This document shows positions 26,833 to 36,261 of a stretch of 64,000 nt of DNA, one piece after another. Source of the stretch: Pseudomonas entomophila (lineage in GTDB: Bacteria; Pseudomonadota; Gammaproteobacteria; Pseudomonadales; Pseudomonadaceae); contig NZ_CP070982.1 of NCBI RefSeq assembly GCF_018417595.1, positions 5,383,001 to 5,447,000 on the forward strand, written 5' to 3'. Both the position numbers and the translations under genes were made by a program. A model generated the notes under the pieces. The model was not told where the DNA came from, did not search any database, and worked only from the letters and a program-made list of their open reading frames with translations. How positions within the stretch are numbered: position 1 is the stretch's first letter; each line of letters starts with the position of its first letter.

Positions 26833-27219
26833 TCAGATGGAAACCACGAAGAACGACACGATCAACGCCAGCCCGGCAAACCAGACCAGCGAGCGCAACG
26901 CCGCCCAGTCCGCCAGGTAGCAGATGATGTAAAGCAGCCGGCTGGTGATGTACAAAACCGCCAGCACATCCTGGGTCACCTGTTCGGCGTTGCCGACGAT
27001 ATCGGCTACCAGTACCGCCGCGGCAAACGCCGGAAACGCCTCGTAGCCATTCTGCTGCGCGGCATGGGCACGCCGCGGCAGGCCTGCCAGCTTGTCGAGG
27101 AACGCGCGCGGATCATGATTGTCCTTCAGCCCGAAGCGGCCGCTGCTCACCTTGGCAATCAATGCACAAAGCGGTGGCAGGACCAGCGCGATCAGGATGC
27201 ACCACAGGGCTACGGTCAT
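26833..27219 (-). CDS. MAPEG-family membrane protein
   Basis: A 128-residue protein with about four membrane helices and the family stretch NHDPRAFLDKLAGLPRRAHAAQQNGYEAFPAFAAAVL. This is the MAPEG (membrane-associated proteins in eicosanoid and glutathione metabolism) fold; bacterial members are mostly uncharacterised. Start at the ATG at 27219 with AAGGAG upstream. It lies 30 bp after the EamA-type gene on the same strand, so the two are probably co-transcribed. Role unknown; glutathione-linked detoxification is only a family-based possibility. Confidence 0.85.
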   Translation of the reverse strand: MTVALWCILIALVLPPLCALIAKVSSGRFGLKDNHDPRAFLDKLAGLPRRAHAAQQNGYEAFPAFAAAVLVADIVGNAEQVTQDVLAVLYITSRLLYIICYLADWAALRSLVWFAGLALIVSFFVVSI

Positions 27220-27249
27220 GCACAAGACTCCTTGTTCACAGGGATAGGT

Positions 27250-28083
27250 TCAGAGCTTCATCACCAGCATGCCTGCCAGCACCAGCCCGCAAGCTAGGAG
27301 TCTCGGGCCGCCAAAAGGTTCTTTGAGGTAGCGCATGCCCAGCAGCACCACGAGGATCACGCTCAGCTCGCGCAGCGCCGCGGCCTCGGCCACCGAGCCC
27401 AGGTGCATGGCCCACAGCACCAGAGCGTAGCTCAGCAGCACGCACAGCCCCACGGCCAGCCCCAGCCGCCACTGGGTGCGCCAGAACAGCGCGAACTGCG
27501 GGCGGCGGGCGACGCCGGCCAGCAGCGGAAACGGCCAGGCACTGAGCAGGGTCAGCCATACCAGGTAGTCCAATGGCTTGCCCCACAAACGTACCGCTTG
27601 GCCATCGAACCACGTGTAGCAGCCGATGCACAGGCCGATCAGCGCCACCACCGGCAGCATCGACCAGGGCAGGCGGTCACCGCCACCGCCTTGCCACAGC
27701 AGGCACGCCATGCCACAGGGGATCAGCAGGATGCCGATGATCTGTTGCTGGCTGAGCGACTCGCCGGCAAAGGCCAGGGTCAGCCCCAGCACCACCAGTG
27801 GCGACAGGCCGCGCATCAGCGGATAGACCAGGCCCAGGTCGCCCACTTTGTAGGCTTTTATCAACAGGTAGCGATACAGCTGTTCGGCCAGTGCCGAAGC
27901 CAGCAGCCAGGGCCAGATAATGGCCGGTGGAAAGTCGACGAAGGCCACGGCCAGGACCGCGAAGACCAGCGCGACCAGGTCCATGCTGGCGATCACCAGC
28001 AGGCGTTCGGCGCTGAATTTGACCAGGGTGTTCCAGGTGGCGTGCAGCAGGGCCGCGACCAGTACCAGGGAGGTTGCCAACAC
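27250..28083 (-). CDS. EamA-family (DMT) transporter
   Basis: A 277-residue inner-membrane protein with ten predicted hydrophobic helices in two EamA repeats (first ending near LLWQGGGG, second near LACGLVLAGMLVMKL), the usual drug/metabolite transporter layout. VYPLMRGLSPL lies in the first repeat. Start placed at a GTG at 28083 after AAGGA; an ATG at 28149 would translate a REP element and is rejected. Substrate cannot be predicted. Probably first gene of a two-gene unit with the MAPEG gene. Confidence 0.8.
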   Translation of the reverse strand: MLATSLVLVAALLHATWNTLVKFSAERLLVIASMDLVALVFAVLAVAFVDFPPAIIWPWLLASALAEQLYRYLLIKAYKVGDLGLVYPLMRGLSPLVVLGLTLAFAGESLSQQQIIGILLIPCGMACLLWQGGGGDRLPWSMLPVVALIGLCIGCYTWFDGQAVRLWGKPLDYLVWLTLLSAWPFPLLAGVARRPQFALFWRTQWRLGLAVGLCVLLSYALVLWAMHLGSVAEAAALRELSVILVVLLGMRYLKEPFGGPRLLACGLVLAGMLVMKL

Positions 28084-28136
28084 GCCTTTGGATCCTTGGA
28101 GCCGATTAGAGGCGATCACTATATAGCGTGCCGGCT

Positions 28137-28162
28137 GGTTCGCCGGCAAGCCGGCTCCTGCA
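28137..28162. repeat. REP half element
   Basis: GGTTCGCCGGCAAGCCGGCTCC, a short palindromic REP unit of the CCGGCAAGCCGG type, lies between the divergent EamA and antiporter genes. Confidence 0.7.
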
Positions 28163-28288
28163 CGGGTGGACGGGAACGAATCCGAGAAATCCGGTCATAG
28201 GGTGTGTCCCGAGCCCGCCGCCAGATCATCAAAGAACTGCCCGGGCACTTCGGGTAACGACTTGGAAGCCACTGTCACAGGATTCGGG

Positions 28289-29527
28289 ATGCTTGAATTA
28301 GTTGCCGCGTTTATCTGCCTCACCACCCTCCTCACTTACGTGAACTACCGCTTCATCGGCCTGCCGCCGGCCATCGGCGTGATGGTCACCGCACTGCTGT
28401 TCTCCCTCATTCTGCAGGGTTTGAGCCTGATCGGCTTCCCTGGCCTGGAAGAGCGCGTCGAAGGTTTGATGAACCAGATCGACTTCAATGACCTGCTGAT
28501 GCACTGGATGCTGTCGTTCCTGCTGTTCGCCGGCGCCCTGCACGTCAACCTCGCCGACCTGCGCAGCTACCGCTGGCCGATCGGCCTGCTGGCCACGCTG
28601 GGCGTGCTGATCGCCACCGTGGTGATCGGCTACCTGGCGCACTGGGTGTTCGCCCTGTTCGGCTGGAACGTGCCGCTGATCTACTGCCTGCTGTTCGGCG
28701 CGCTGATCTCGCCGACCGACCCGATCGCCGTGCTCGGCGCCCTGCGTACCGCCAACGCCTCGAAACCGCTGAAGACCACCATCGTCGGCGAGTCGCTGTT
28801 CAACGACGGCACCGCGGTGGTGGTGTTCACCGTGCTGCTGGGCATCATCCAGCTGGGTGAAACCCCGAGCGTCGCCGAAACCGCCACCCTGTTCGCCCGC
28901 GAAGCCATCGGTGGCATCGTCTTCGGCGGCCTGATCGGCTATGCCACCTATCGCATGATCAAGAGCGTCGAGCAGTACCAGGTCGAGGTCATGCTGACCC
29001 TGGCACTGGTCATCGGTGGGTCGGCAATGTGTTACGAGCTGCATGTCTCGGCGCCGATCGCCATGGTCGTGGCCGGCCTGATCATCGGCAACCTGGGGCG
29101 CAACCTGGCGATGAACGACATGACCCGTCGCTACATGGACGGTTTCTGGGAGTTGATCGACGACATGCTCAACGCCCTGCTGTTCGCGCTGATCGGCCTG
29201 GAACTGCTGCTGCTGCCGTTCAACTGGCTGCACCTGGCAGCGGGCGGTGTGCTGGCAGTGGCGGTGCTGCTGTCGCGGCTGCTGACCGTGGCACCTGCGA
29301 TCGTCCTGCTGCGCCGCTGGCGCAGCGTGCCCCAAGGCACCATTCGCGTACTGACCTGGGGTGGCCTGCGCGGTGGCGTGTCGGTGGCCCTGGCGCTGTC
29401 GTTGCCGCAGGGCGATGAGCGCGACCTGCTGCTGTCGATCACCTACATCGTGGTGCTGTCGTCGATCCTGGTGCAGGGTTTGACGGTCGGGAAAGTGGTG
29501 CGCAGGGTGAGCCAACCGGCCGAATGA
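28289..29527 (+). CDS. CPA1-family Na+/H+ antiporter
   Basis: A 412-residue inner-membrane protein with about 12 helices of the monovalent cation:proton antiporter-1 (NhaP/NhaK) family, exchanging Na+ or K+ for protons. Seen: the ion-site stretch ISPTDPIAVLGALR, the following GESLFNDGTAVVVF with its conserved Asn-Asp pair, and GLRGGVSVALALSLP late in the protein, all diagnostic. Start at the ATG at 28289 (MLELVAAF), where homology and the first helix begin; the frame runs back to 28166 without a plausible signal. Ion preference is not predictable. Confidence 0.9.
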   Translation: MLELVAAFICLTTLLTYVNYRFIGLPPAIGVMVTALLFSLILQGLSLIGFPGLEERVEGLMNQIDFNDLLMHWMLSFLLFAGALHVNLADLRSYRWPIGLLATLGVLIATVVIGYLAHWVFALFGWNVPLIYCLLFGALISPTDPIAVLGALRTANASKPLKTTIVGESLFNDGTAVVVFTVLLGIIQLGETPSVAETATLFAREAIGGIVFGGLIGYATYRMIKSVEQYQVEVMLTLALVIGGSAMCYELHVSAPIAMVVAGLIIGNLGRNLAMNDMTRRYMDGFWELIDDMLNALLFALIGLELLLLPFNWLHLAAGGVLAVAVLLSRLLTVAPAIVLLRRWRSVPQGTIRVLTWGGLRGGVSVALALSLPQGDERDLLLSITYIVVLSSILVQGLTVGKVVRRVSQPAE

Positions 29528-29536
29528 CGCGCGGCG

Positions 29537-29561
29537 CAGGAGCCAGCAGGGCTGGCTCCTG
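29537..29561. terminator. Stem-loop between convergent genes
   Basis: A perfect 11-bp inverted repeat, CAGGAGCCAGC and GCTGGCTCCTG with a 3-base loop, between the convergent antiporter and thioesterase genes. No clear T run, so termination is inferred from position. Confidence 0.55.
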
Positions 29562-29576
29562 CCTTCCTTGCGGCGC

Positions 29577-29978
29577 TTACTCGACGGCGCTGTCCGGGAA
29601 CTGGTCCTGGATGTACTTGATCTCGGTGCGCCCGTGCGGTGCCGGCTGGCCATCCTCGCCCAGGTTGACGAAGACCATCTTGTCCACCGTCAGGATGGCC
29701 TTGCGGGTGATCTTGTTGCGCACTTCGCATTTGAGGGTGATGGAGGTGCGACCGAACTCGGTGGCGGTGATGCCCAGCTCGATGATGTCGCCCTGGCGCG
29801 AGGCACTGACGAAATTGATCTCGGAAATGTACTTGGTCACCACGCGCTGGTTGCCCAGCTGGACGATGGCGTAGATCGCCGCCTCTTCGTCGATCCAGCG
29901 CAACAGGCTGCCGCCGAACAGCGTGCCATTGGGGTTGAGGTCTTCGGGTTTTACCCATTTGCGGGTGTGAAAGTTCAT
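29577..29978 (-). CDS. Acyl-CoA thioesterase, hotdog fold
   Basis: A 133-residue single-domain hotdog protein of the YciA/BACH type, hydrolysing acyl-CoA to free acid and CoA. Seen: NPNGTLFGGSLLRWIDEEAAIYA, in which the Asn/Gly loop and the following Asp-Glu helix form the active site, then ISEINFVSASRQGDIIELG. Cytosolic. Start at the ATG at 29978. Convergent with the antiporter gene and divergent from the PixA-like genes. Confidence 0.9.
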   Translation of the reverse strand: MNFHTRKWVKPEDLNPNGTLFGGSLLRWIDEEAAIYAIVQLGNQRVVTKYISEINFVSASRQGDIIELGITATEFGRTSITLKCEVRNKITRKAILTVDKMVFVNLGEDGQPAPHGRTEIKYIQDQFPDSAVE

Positions 29979-30315
29979 CTGTACTCCTGGCCGGTGGCCT
30001 CATGAACGTCGAGTGGCGGGCGGCGGATCAACCGGCCCGGCCACGCTCTACATGGTAGTCCCATTGACTTGGGTCAACCATGGTCACGCCCTACGACCAT
30101 TGGTCAGTATCCGCAGGCCGCCGTTTGACACCCACCCCCACGGATCTAGCCTGATCCTGTGACCCGCAGGTCACTCCAAGTGGTCGGACAACCGGAACTT
30201 GGCATACGGCGCGGCGAGACCGGCATTCGCAGGAAGCGAGGCTCCGGGCGGTGCCAGTGGAGAGCGACTGAGGCTCACCATTGACCTACTCGAAATCAGT
30301 GAAAGGGAATCCACT
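29979..30315. other. 337-bp intergenic region with clustered GTCA palindromes
   Basis: No open frame of its own. It holds TTGACTTGGGTCAA at 30064-30077, GACCATTGGTC at 30095-30105 and GTGACCCGCAGGTCAC at 30159-30174, all built from GTCA/TGAC half sites, and a promoter-like pair between the last two. Together they look like a regulated promoter for the PixA-like genes. Confidence 0.5.
30125..30152 (+). promoter_or_regulatory. Candidate sigma-70 promoter of the PixA-like genes
   Basis: TTGACA (consensus -35) and TAGCCT are 16 bp apart. The palindrome GTGACCCGCAGGTCAC begins 7 bp after the -10 box, at the expected transcript start, a usual repressor position. The leader to the start codon would be about 155 bases. 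Confidence 0.5.
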
Positions 30316-30822
30316 ATGTCCAGAATCATTGATGTCAGCATCAACTTCGACACAGAAACCATCCTCAAGAAGTTCCCCAACGCGAGCAAGGACCCGAACA
30401 AGCCCACGTTCATCCAGCCGGAACACATCTACATGGTCACCTACCAGGACAACGTCATCTCCGGCCAGGCCGGGGGTGAGCTGCACCTGAAGGGCCGGGT
30501 GGGCGATGTGGTCCGCTGGCGCGAGCAGAGCATCTCGTTCGGCTTCGAGCAGTCGGTGATCCTCTATGGATTCGTATCGGACGATCCGAATCATCAACTG
30601 CTGGAGGATCCGCGCGCGCTCAAGGCCAAGGTACAGACCGCCGTACCGAACGCCAACAACAAGACCGTGCCAACCTGCCAGGTCAACGAAAACTACTACT
30701 GGCGCAGCGACCTGCTCGCGCAAGGCAAGGTCACCTACCACTTCAAGTTCATGATCATCGACCGTGACTGCAAGTGCTGTGGCTACTTCGAATGGGATCC
30801 GTTCATCACCATCACCAACTGA
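30316..30822 (+). CDS. PixA/AidA-family inclusion body protein
   Basis: A 168-residue protein of the AidA/PixA family, named after a Xenorhabdus protein that forms large cytoplasmic crystalline inclusions and after a quorum-sensing-dependent Ralstonia/Burkholderia protein. Seen: opening RIIDVSINFDTETILKKFPN, central VGDVVRWREQSISF, and YYWRSDLLAQGKVTYHFKFMI near the end, a typical two-sheet arrangement. No signal peptide. A CxCC motif (DCKCCGYFEWDP) lies in the last sheet. Start at the ATG at 30316. A related gene follows 85 bp downstream. The function of the family is unresolved. Confidence 0.88.
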   Translation: MSRIIDVSINFDTETILKKFPNASKDPNKPTFIQPEHIYMVTYQDNVISGQAGGELHLKGRVGDVVRWREQSISFGFEQSVILYGFVSDDPNHQLLEDPRALKAKVQTAVPNANNKTVPTCQVNENYYWRSDLLAQGKVTYHFKFMIIDRDCKCCGYFEWDPFITITN

Positions 30823-30907
30823 TCCACACCTCGCACCGCCGCGCCTCGGGCCGGCGGTGCGCGCCTGTACCCGGATCCATCGTTGGTGCTCAAGGAAGGA
30901 GCGCATC

Positions 30908-31420
30908 ATGATTTCGGAGAAATCCCCCCACCACTTGCTGCTGATCGTCGACACCCGGGGCCTGCTGGAGGCCTTCGCGCAACTCCCCGACGATCCCGGC
31001 GCACCCGCCGAACTCGATCCCCGGCACCTGTGCATCCTGCACACCCGCCCGACATCGGATGAAACCCTGCTCCTCGACTCGCCAGCACTGGACGTGGCGA
31101 CCGGAGACACCCTGCTCCTCAAGGTGGTCCCGGTGGCGCTGCTCGGCGAAGAAATGCTGTTCAGCCACAGCCCCGCCAGCGAACCGCCGCTGGACATCGA
31201 GCTGGTCGAGCAACGCGACCTGCCCCTGGCGCTTCCCGATGCCTCGGCCCCCCTGCAACCGGAAAGCCGCCTGGTCGATACTTATCACTGGCGTATCCAG
31301 TGCGACACACCGGGCGAGTTCGCGCTGAGCTGGCAGGTAATGGTGCTGGCCCAGGGCTGCGACCCCATGGCCCACCTTACCTTGCGTCTTGCATTGCGGA
31401 CCAACGGCCGCCCTCGTTGA
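30908..31420 (+). CDS. Second, divergent PixA/AidA-like protein
   Basis: A 170-residue protein weakly similar to its upstream neighbour: a beta-rich start HHLLLIVDTRGLLEAF, then late YHWRIQCDTPGEFALSWQVMVLAQGCD, which aligns with the YYWRS...FKFMI stretch of the first protein. The CxCC motif is absent. No signal peptide. Start at the ATG at 30908, preceded by AAGGAG. It is in line with the first gene and probably shares its promoter. A tandem duplication followed by divergence is inferred. Confidence 0.75.
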   Translation: MISEKSPHHLLLIVDTRGLLEAFAQLPDDPGAPAELDPRHLCILHTRPTSDETLLLDSPALDVATGDTLLLKVVPVALLGEEMLFSHSPASEPPLDIELVEQRDLPLALPDASAPLQPESRLVDTYHWRIQCDTPGEFALSWQVMVLAQGCDPMAHLTLRLALRTNGRPR

Positions 31421-31442
31421 GCCCGTCTGTGCTGTTTAGCCC

Positions 31443-33045
<1,603 letters not shown>

Positions 33046-33056
33046 GCGGCGGGTTG

Positions 33057-33085
33057 CCAGTCCCCGGCGCCTCGCCGGGGACTGG
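33057..33085 (+). other. Strong stem-loop in the ahcY-metF spacer
   Basis: A perfect 13-bp stem, CCAGTCCCCGGCG with CGCCGGGGACTGG, around CCT, 11 bp after the ahcY stop. No T run follows, so it is more likely an mRNA-stabilising or processing structure than a terminator. Confidence 0.6.
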
Positions 33086-33186
33086 CTGGCAACGTTTCGA
33101 ACCGATGTCCGAGCCAGGCCGGCCCCCACCGTCCTGGCTTTTATTTGCAGGCAGCTGCCCAGTGTTCGCTGTCCAAGGAACCAGAG

Positions 33187-34032
33187 ATGTCACAAGAACG
33201 CCGCTACAGTTTCGAGTTCTTCCCCACCAAGACCGACGCCGGCCATGAAAAGCTGATGGGCGTCGCCCGCCAGCTGGCCAGCTACAATCCGGACTTCTTC
33301 TCCTGCACCTACGGTGCCGGCGGTTCGACCCGCGACCGCACGCTCAACACCGTGCTGCAGCTGGAGAGCGAAGTGAAGGTCCCCGCCGCCCCGCACCTGT
33401 CGTGCGTGGGTGACAGCAAGGACGACCTGCGCGCCCTGCTCGCCGAGTACAAGGCCGCCGGCATCAAGCGCATCGTCGCCCTGCGCGGCGACCTGCCCTC
33501 CGGCATGGGCATGGCCAGCGGCGAGCTGCGCTACGCCAGCGACCTGGTCGAGTTCATCCGCCAGGAAACCGGCAACCACTTCCACCTGGAAGTCGCTGCC
33601 TACCCGGAGATGCACCCCCAGGCGCGCAACTTCGAAGTGGACCTGGCCAACTTCGCGCACAAGGTCAAGGCCGGCGCCGACAGCGCCATCACCCAGTACT
33701 TCTTCAACGCCGACAGCTACTTCTACTTCGTCGAGCGTGCGCAAAAGCTGGGCGTGGACATCCCGGTGGTACCCGGCATCATGCCGATCACCAACTATAG
33801 CAAGCTGGCGCGTTTCTCCGATGCCTGCGGCGCCGAGATCCCGCGCTGGATCCGCAAGCAGCTGGAAGCCTATGGTGACGACACCGCCAGCATCCAGGCC
33901 TTCGGCGAAGAAGTGATCACCCGCATGTGCGAGCAATTGCTGCAAGGCGGCGCACCTGGCCTGCACTTCTACACCCTCAACCAGGCCGAGCCGAGCCTGG
34001 CCATCTGGAACAACTTGAAGCTGCCGCGCTGA
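33187..34032 (+). CDS. metF: Methylenetetrahydrofolate reductase
   Basis: A 281-residue FAD enzyme reducing 5,10-methylene-THF to 5-methyl-THF, the methyl donor for methionine synthesis. Seen: opening YSFEFFPTKTDAG with the catalytic Glu, FFSCTYGAGGS, LRGDLP, the FAD site with QYFFNADSYF, and GAPGLHFYTLNQ near the end. Start at the ATG at 33187. Follows ahcY by 141 bp with the hairpin between and no own promoter recognised, so it is probably also under the riboswitch. A terminator follows. Confidence 0.97.
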   Translation: MSQERRYSFEFFPTKTDAGHEKLMGVARQLASYNPDFFSCTYGAGGSTRDRTLNTVLQLESEVKVPAAPHLSCVGDSKDDLRALLAEYKAAGIKRIVALRGDLPSGMGMASGELRYASDLVEFIRQETGNHFHLEVAAYPEMHPQARNFEVDLANFAHKVKAGADSAITQYFFNADSYFYFVERAQKLGVDIPVVPGIMPITNYSKLARFSDACGAEIPRWIRKQLEAYGDDTASIQAFGEEVITRMCEQLLQGGAPGLHFYTLNQAEPSLAIWNNLKLPR

Positions 34033-34065
34033 AGGTATTTCCCGGTAATAATTATTTCGAGCTAT

Positions 34066-34099
34066 GAAGAAGGCTTTGGCTTAGGCTAAAGCCTTCTTC
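34066..34099 (+). terminator. Terminator after metF
   Basis: GAAGAAGGCTTT and AAAGCCTTCTTC pair as a 12-bp stem around a 10-base loop, 33 bp after the metF stop codon. It has few T residues after the stem. Confidence 0.7.
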
Positions 34100-34130
34100 A
34101 CATTTGCCTCGCAATAGGTTAACGGCCAGC

Positions 34131-35201
34131 ATGCAGCACCCTCAAACCGCCACTCCCCAGCTCGTCTACCTGGCATTCGGTGCGGCCACCTATCACCAGG
34201 AAGCCTGCTTCAGCATTGTCAGCGCCCTGGCTCATCTGCAGCCCGGCGAGATCATGGACATCCAGGTCTACACCGACGACCCCGCGCCGTACGACAAGCT
34301 GCCCATAACCCTGCACCTGCTCGACGAAGCCACGCGAAGTGCCTGGAATCAGCCCCACGGCTATCATTTTCGCAGCAAGCACGTGCTGCTGCGCCAGGTC
34401 CTCGAGCACCACCCGCTGGCCGTGCTCATCGACACCGACACGTTCTTCCGCACATCCCCCATGCAACTGTTTCGGCGGGTCGCCCCCGGTAGCCTGCTAT
34501 GCAACGCCATCGTCGGGCGTTATGGCGAACACCCCGAGTGCCTGCTGTACAAGCACCTGCTGTCAACGCTTGAGGCCCGCAACCTGGCCGACTGCCAGAT
34601 GCCACTGCTCAACTCCGGCGTGATCGGCCTTGCTAAAGAGGACGCCTCGATACTGGATCACTCCATCGCCATGATGGACGAGTTCTACCTGCTCTCGCAG
34701 AAAGCCTACATCCTCGAGGAGTTCTGCCTGGCGGTAGCGGCCTATCGCACACTGCAGGTCAACACCTGCACCGATGTGATCCACCACTACTGGAGCCGCA
34801 AGGCCCAGTTCCGCGCCAAGATCCAGGCCTGGTTGCGCAAGCACGGTGACGCACCGCTGAGCGCCGCGGCGCTTGCCGATGTCAGCCTGGTCAATGACCA
34901 ACTGCCTCGCCCCCCCAGGCTACAGCGCCTGGGCTACAAGGCTCTGAGCCTCACCTTGCCACGCAGCCAGCGGCAGTTTGCCCGGGAGTTGCTGTACGGC
35001 TGCTACCCCTACGAGAACGAGTTCGACCGCGCCTGCGCATCGGCCTGGTGGGACAAGGCCCTCGAGAACCTCCGCCAGCGTCATGGCCAACTGGATGCGG
35101 CGCAGTTGCGCCAATGCCTGCGCCAACCCGGGCTGCGCCTGGCGCTTGGCAAGCATCGGCAGGCCATAGAAACCCGCCTGCTCCAGCAGCAACAGGCCTG
35201 A
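34131..35201 (+). CDS. Putative GT-A glycosyltransferase
   Basis: A 356-residue cytosolic protein. The first 200 residues resemble a GT-A nucleotide-sugar fold: beta strand LVYLAFGAATYHQEA, an early VYTDDP, and AVLIDTDTFFRTSP, where DTD would be the metal-binding DxD. PLLNSGVIGL is also typical of GT families that use UDP or GDP sugars. The C-terminal 130 residues are basic and helical. No membrane segment. Start at the ATG at 34131; a TTG nine codons earlier is possible. No other polysaccharide genes are nearby, so acceptor and product are unknown. Next gene follows after 37 bp. Confidence 0.55.
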   Translation: MQHPQTATPQLVYLAFGAATYHQEACFSIVSALAHLQPGEIMDIQVYTDDPAPYDKLPITLHLLDEATRSAWNQPHGYHFRSKHVLLRQVLEHHPLAVLIDTDTFFRTSPMQLFRRVAPGSLLCNAIVGRYGEHPECLLYKHLLSTLEARNLADCQMPLLNSGVIGLAKEDASILDHSIAMMDEFYLLSQKAYILEEFCLAVAAYRTLQVNTCTDVIHHYWSRKAQFRAKIQAWLRKHGDAPLSAAALADVSLVNDQLPRPPRLQRLGYKALSLTLPRSQRQFARELLYGCYPYENEFDRACASAWWDKALENLRQRHGQLDAAQLRQCLRQPGLRLALGKHRQAIETRLLQQQQA

Positions 35202-35238
35202 TCGACATGCCGGGCACGTCACCACAGGGGTACCGACC

Positions 35239-36039
35239 TTGCCCCTGACACCCGCCCTGCTCTCGCTCCTGCGCCCAGCTTGCCTTCTACTGCTCCTATG
35301 CCTGAGCCCCCAGGCATACAGTGAGCGGCTGCGTATCGTCAGTGATGACTGGGCGCCTTACCTCTACCAGGACAATGCCCAGGCCAAAGGCATCGACTAC
35401 GAAGTCACCAACGAGGTATTCAAACGCCTGGGTATCGAGGTGGAGTGGGAATTCCTGCCCTGGAAGCGCTGCATGGCGATGATCCAGCAAGGGCTGGCTG
35501 ACGGCGTGATGGATACTTTTCGGGTCGAATCGCGTCAGGGCTTCCTGATCTATCCGGACGAGCCCATGTCGGATGTCGAGTTCATCCTGTATCAGGCCCG
35601 CGCCCGGCGCCACACCATCGAACGCCCTGAAGACCTGGCCGGCCTGACCGTGGGGACCTCACCGGGCTACAACTATGGCGATGCCTTCGATAATTCTGCG
35701 TTGTTTCGCCGCGAGTCGGCCCCGACTCAGGAGGCCAATTTCGGCAAGCTGGCCCTGGGGCGCATCGACCTGCTGGTGACCGATCGCCGGGTCGGCCGCT
35801 TCCTGAGCCGGCAACTCGGCATGGAGCAGACGGTCGAGGCCCTGCCCATGGTGATCAGCCGCCGCCAGCAGTACCTGGGGCTGGCGCGCAAACCGGGCCG
35901 GGAGCAACTGGCCAAGGCCTTTTCGGATGAACTGCGGCGCTTCAAGCAGGAGCCGGCGTACGCCGCCATCGCCTTGCGATATGACAACCTGGATAACTTT
36001 CCTGTCACCGTTGAGCAGCAGGAACGCAGCACGCGCTGA
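35239..36039 (+). CDS. Periplasmic substrate-binding protein (SBP_bac_3)
   Basis: A 266-residue secreted protein with a signal peptide (about residues 1-29) and both lobes of an amino-acid-type binding protein: SDDWAPYLYQDNAQAKGIDYEV, FLPWKRCMAMIQQGLADGVMD, DLAGLTVGTSPGYNYG, and the later LVTDRRVGRF. Many such stand-alone proteins in Pseudomonas lack transporter partners and their role is unclear. The start is a TTG at 35239 because no in-frame ATG gives the signal peptide. It follows the glycosyltransferase-like gene closely and may be co-transcribed. Confidence 0.8.
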   Translation: MPLTPALLSLLRPACLLLLLCLSPQAYSERLRIVSDDWAPYLYQDNAQAKGIDYEVTNEVFKRLGIEVEWEFLPWKRCMAMIQQGLADGVMDTFRVESRQGFLIYPDEPMSDVEFILYQARARRHTIERPEDLAGLTVGTSPGYNYGDAFDNSALFRRESAPTQEANFGKLALGRIDLLVTDRRVGRFLSRQLGMEQTVEALPMVISRRQQYLGLARKPGREQLAKAFSDELRRFKQEPAYAAIALRYDNLDNFPVTVEQQERSTR

Positions 36040-36048
36040 TTGCTCTGT

Positions 36049-36054
36049 TATACT
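36049..36054 (+). promoter_or_regulatory. Candidate -10 box for rhlE
   Basis: TATACT lies 208 bp before the rhlE start codon and just after the binding-protein gene. No convincing -35 box is seen at 17 bp. If used, it gives a leader of about 200 bases, as is common for cold-inducible RNA helicase genes. Confidence 0.3.
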
Positions 36055-36261
36055 CGGGCCTTCCCGCCAGGCTCACGCCCGGACGCTCGGCCTCACCACA
36101 GGCATCCCAAACGACGGCAGCGCATGAAAGATGCCCGCCAACCGTTCCCCGGATACACCGTGACAGCCCAGCTGGACCGGACGCGATCGCATCCCTCCGA
36201 TGCCCGTCGCGCCAGGCAGAACACCCCATCGGGCCCAGCCCCCACGAGAACAGGATTGCCC

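Noticed and set aside
28084..28149. Longer start for the EamA transporter
   Set aside because: It would translate a REP element; the GTG at 28083 begins the first membrane helix and has a ribosome-binding site.
30158..30175. CRP/Vfr site in the PixA-like promoter
   Set aside because: TGTGA and TCACT are there, but the spacing is 8 and not 6, and the palindrome is better described as GTGACC-CGCA-GGTCAC.
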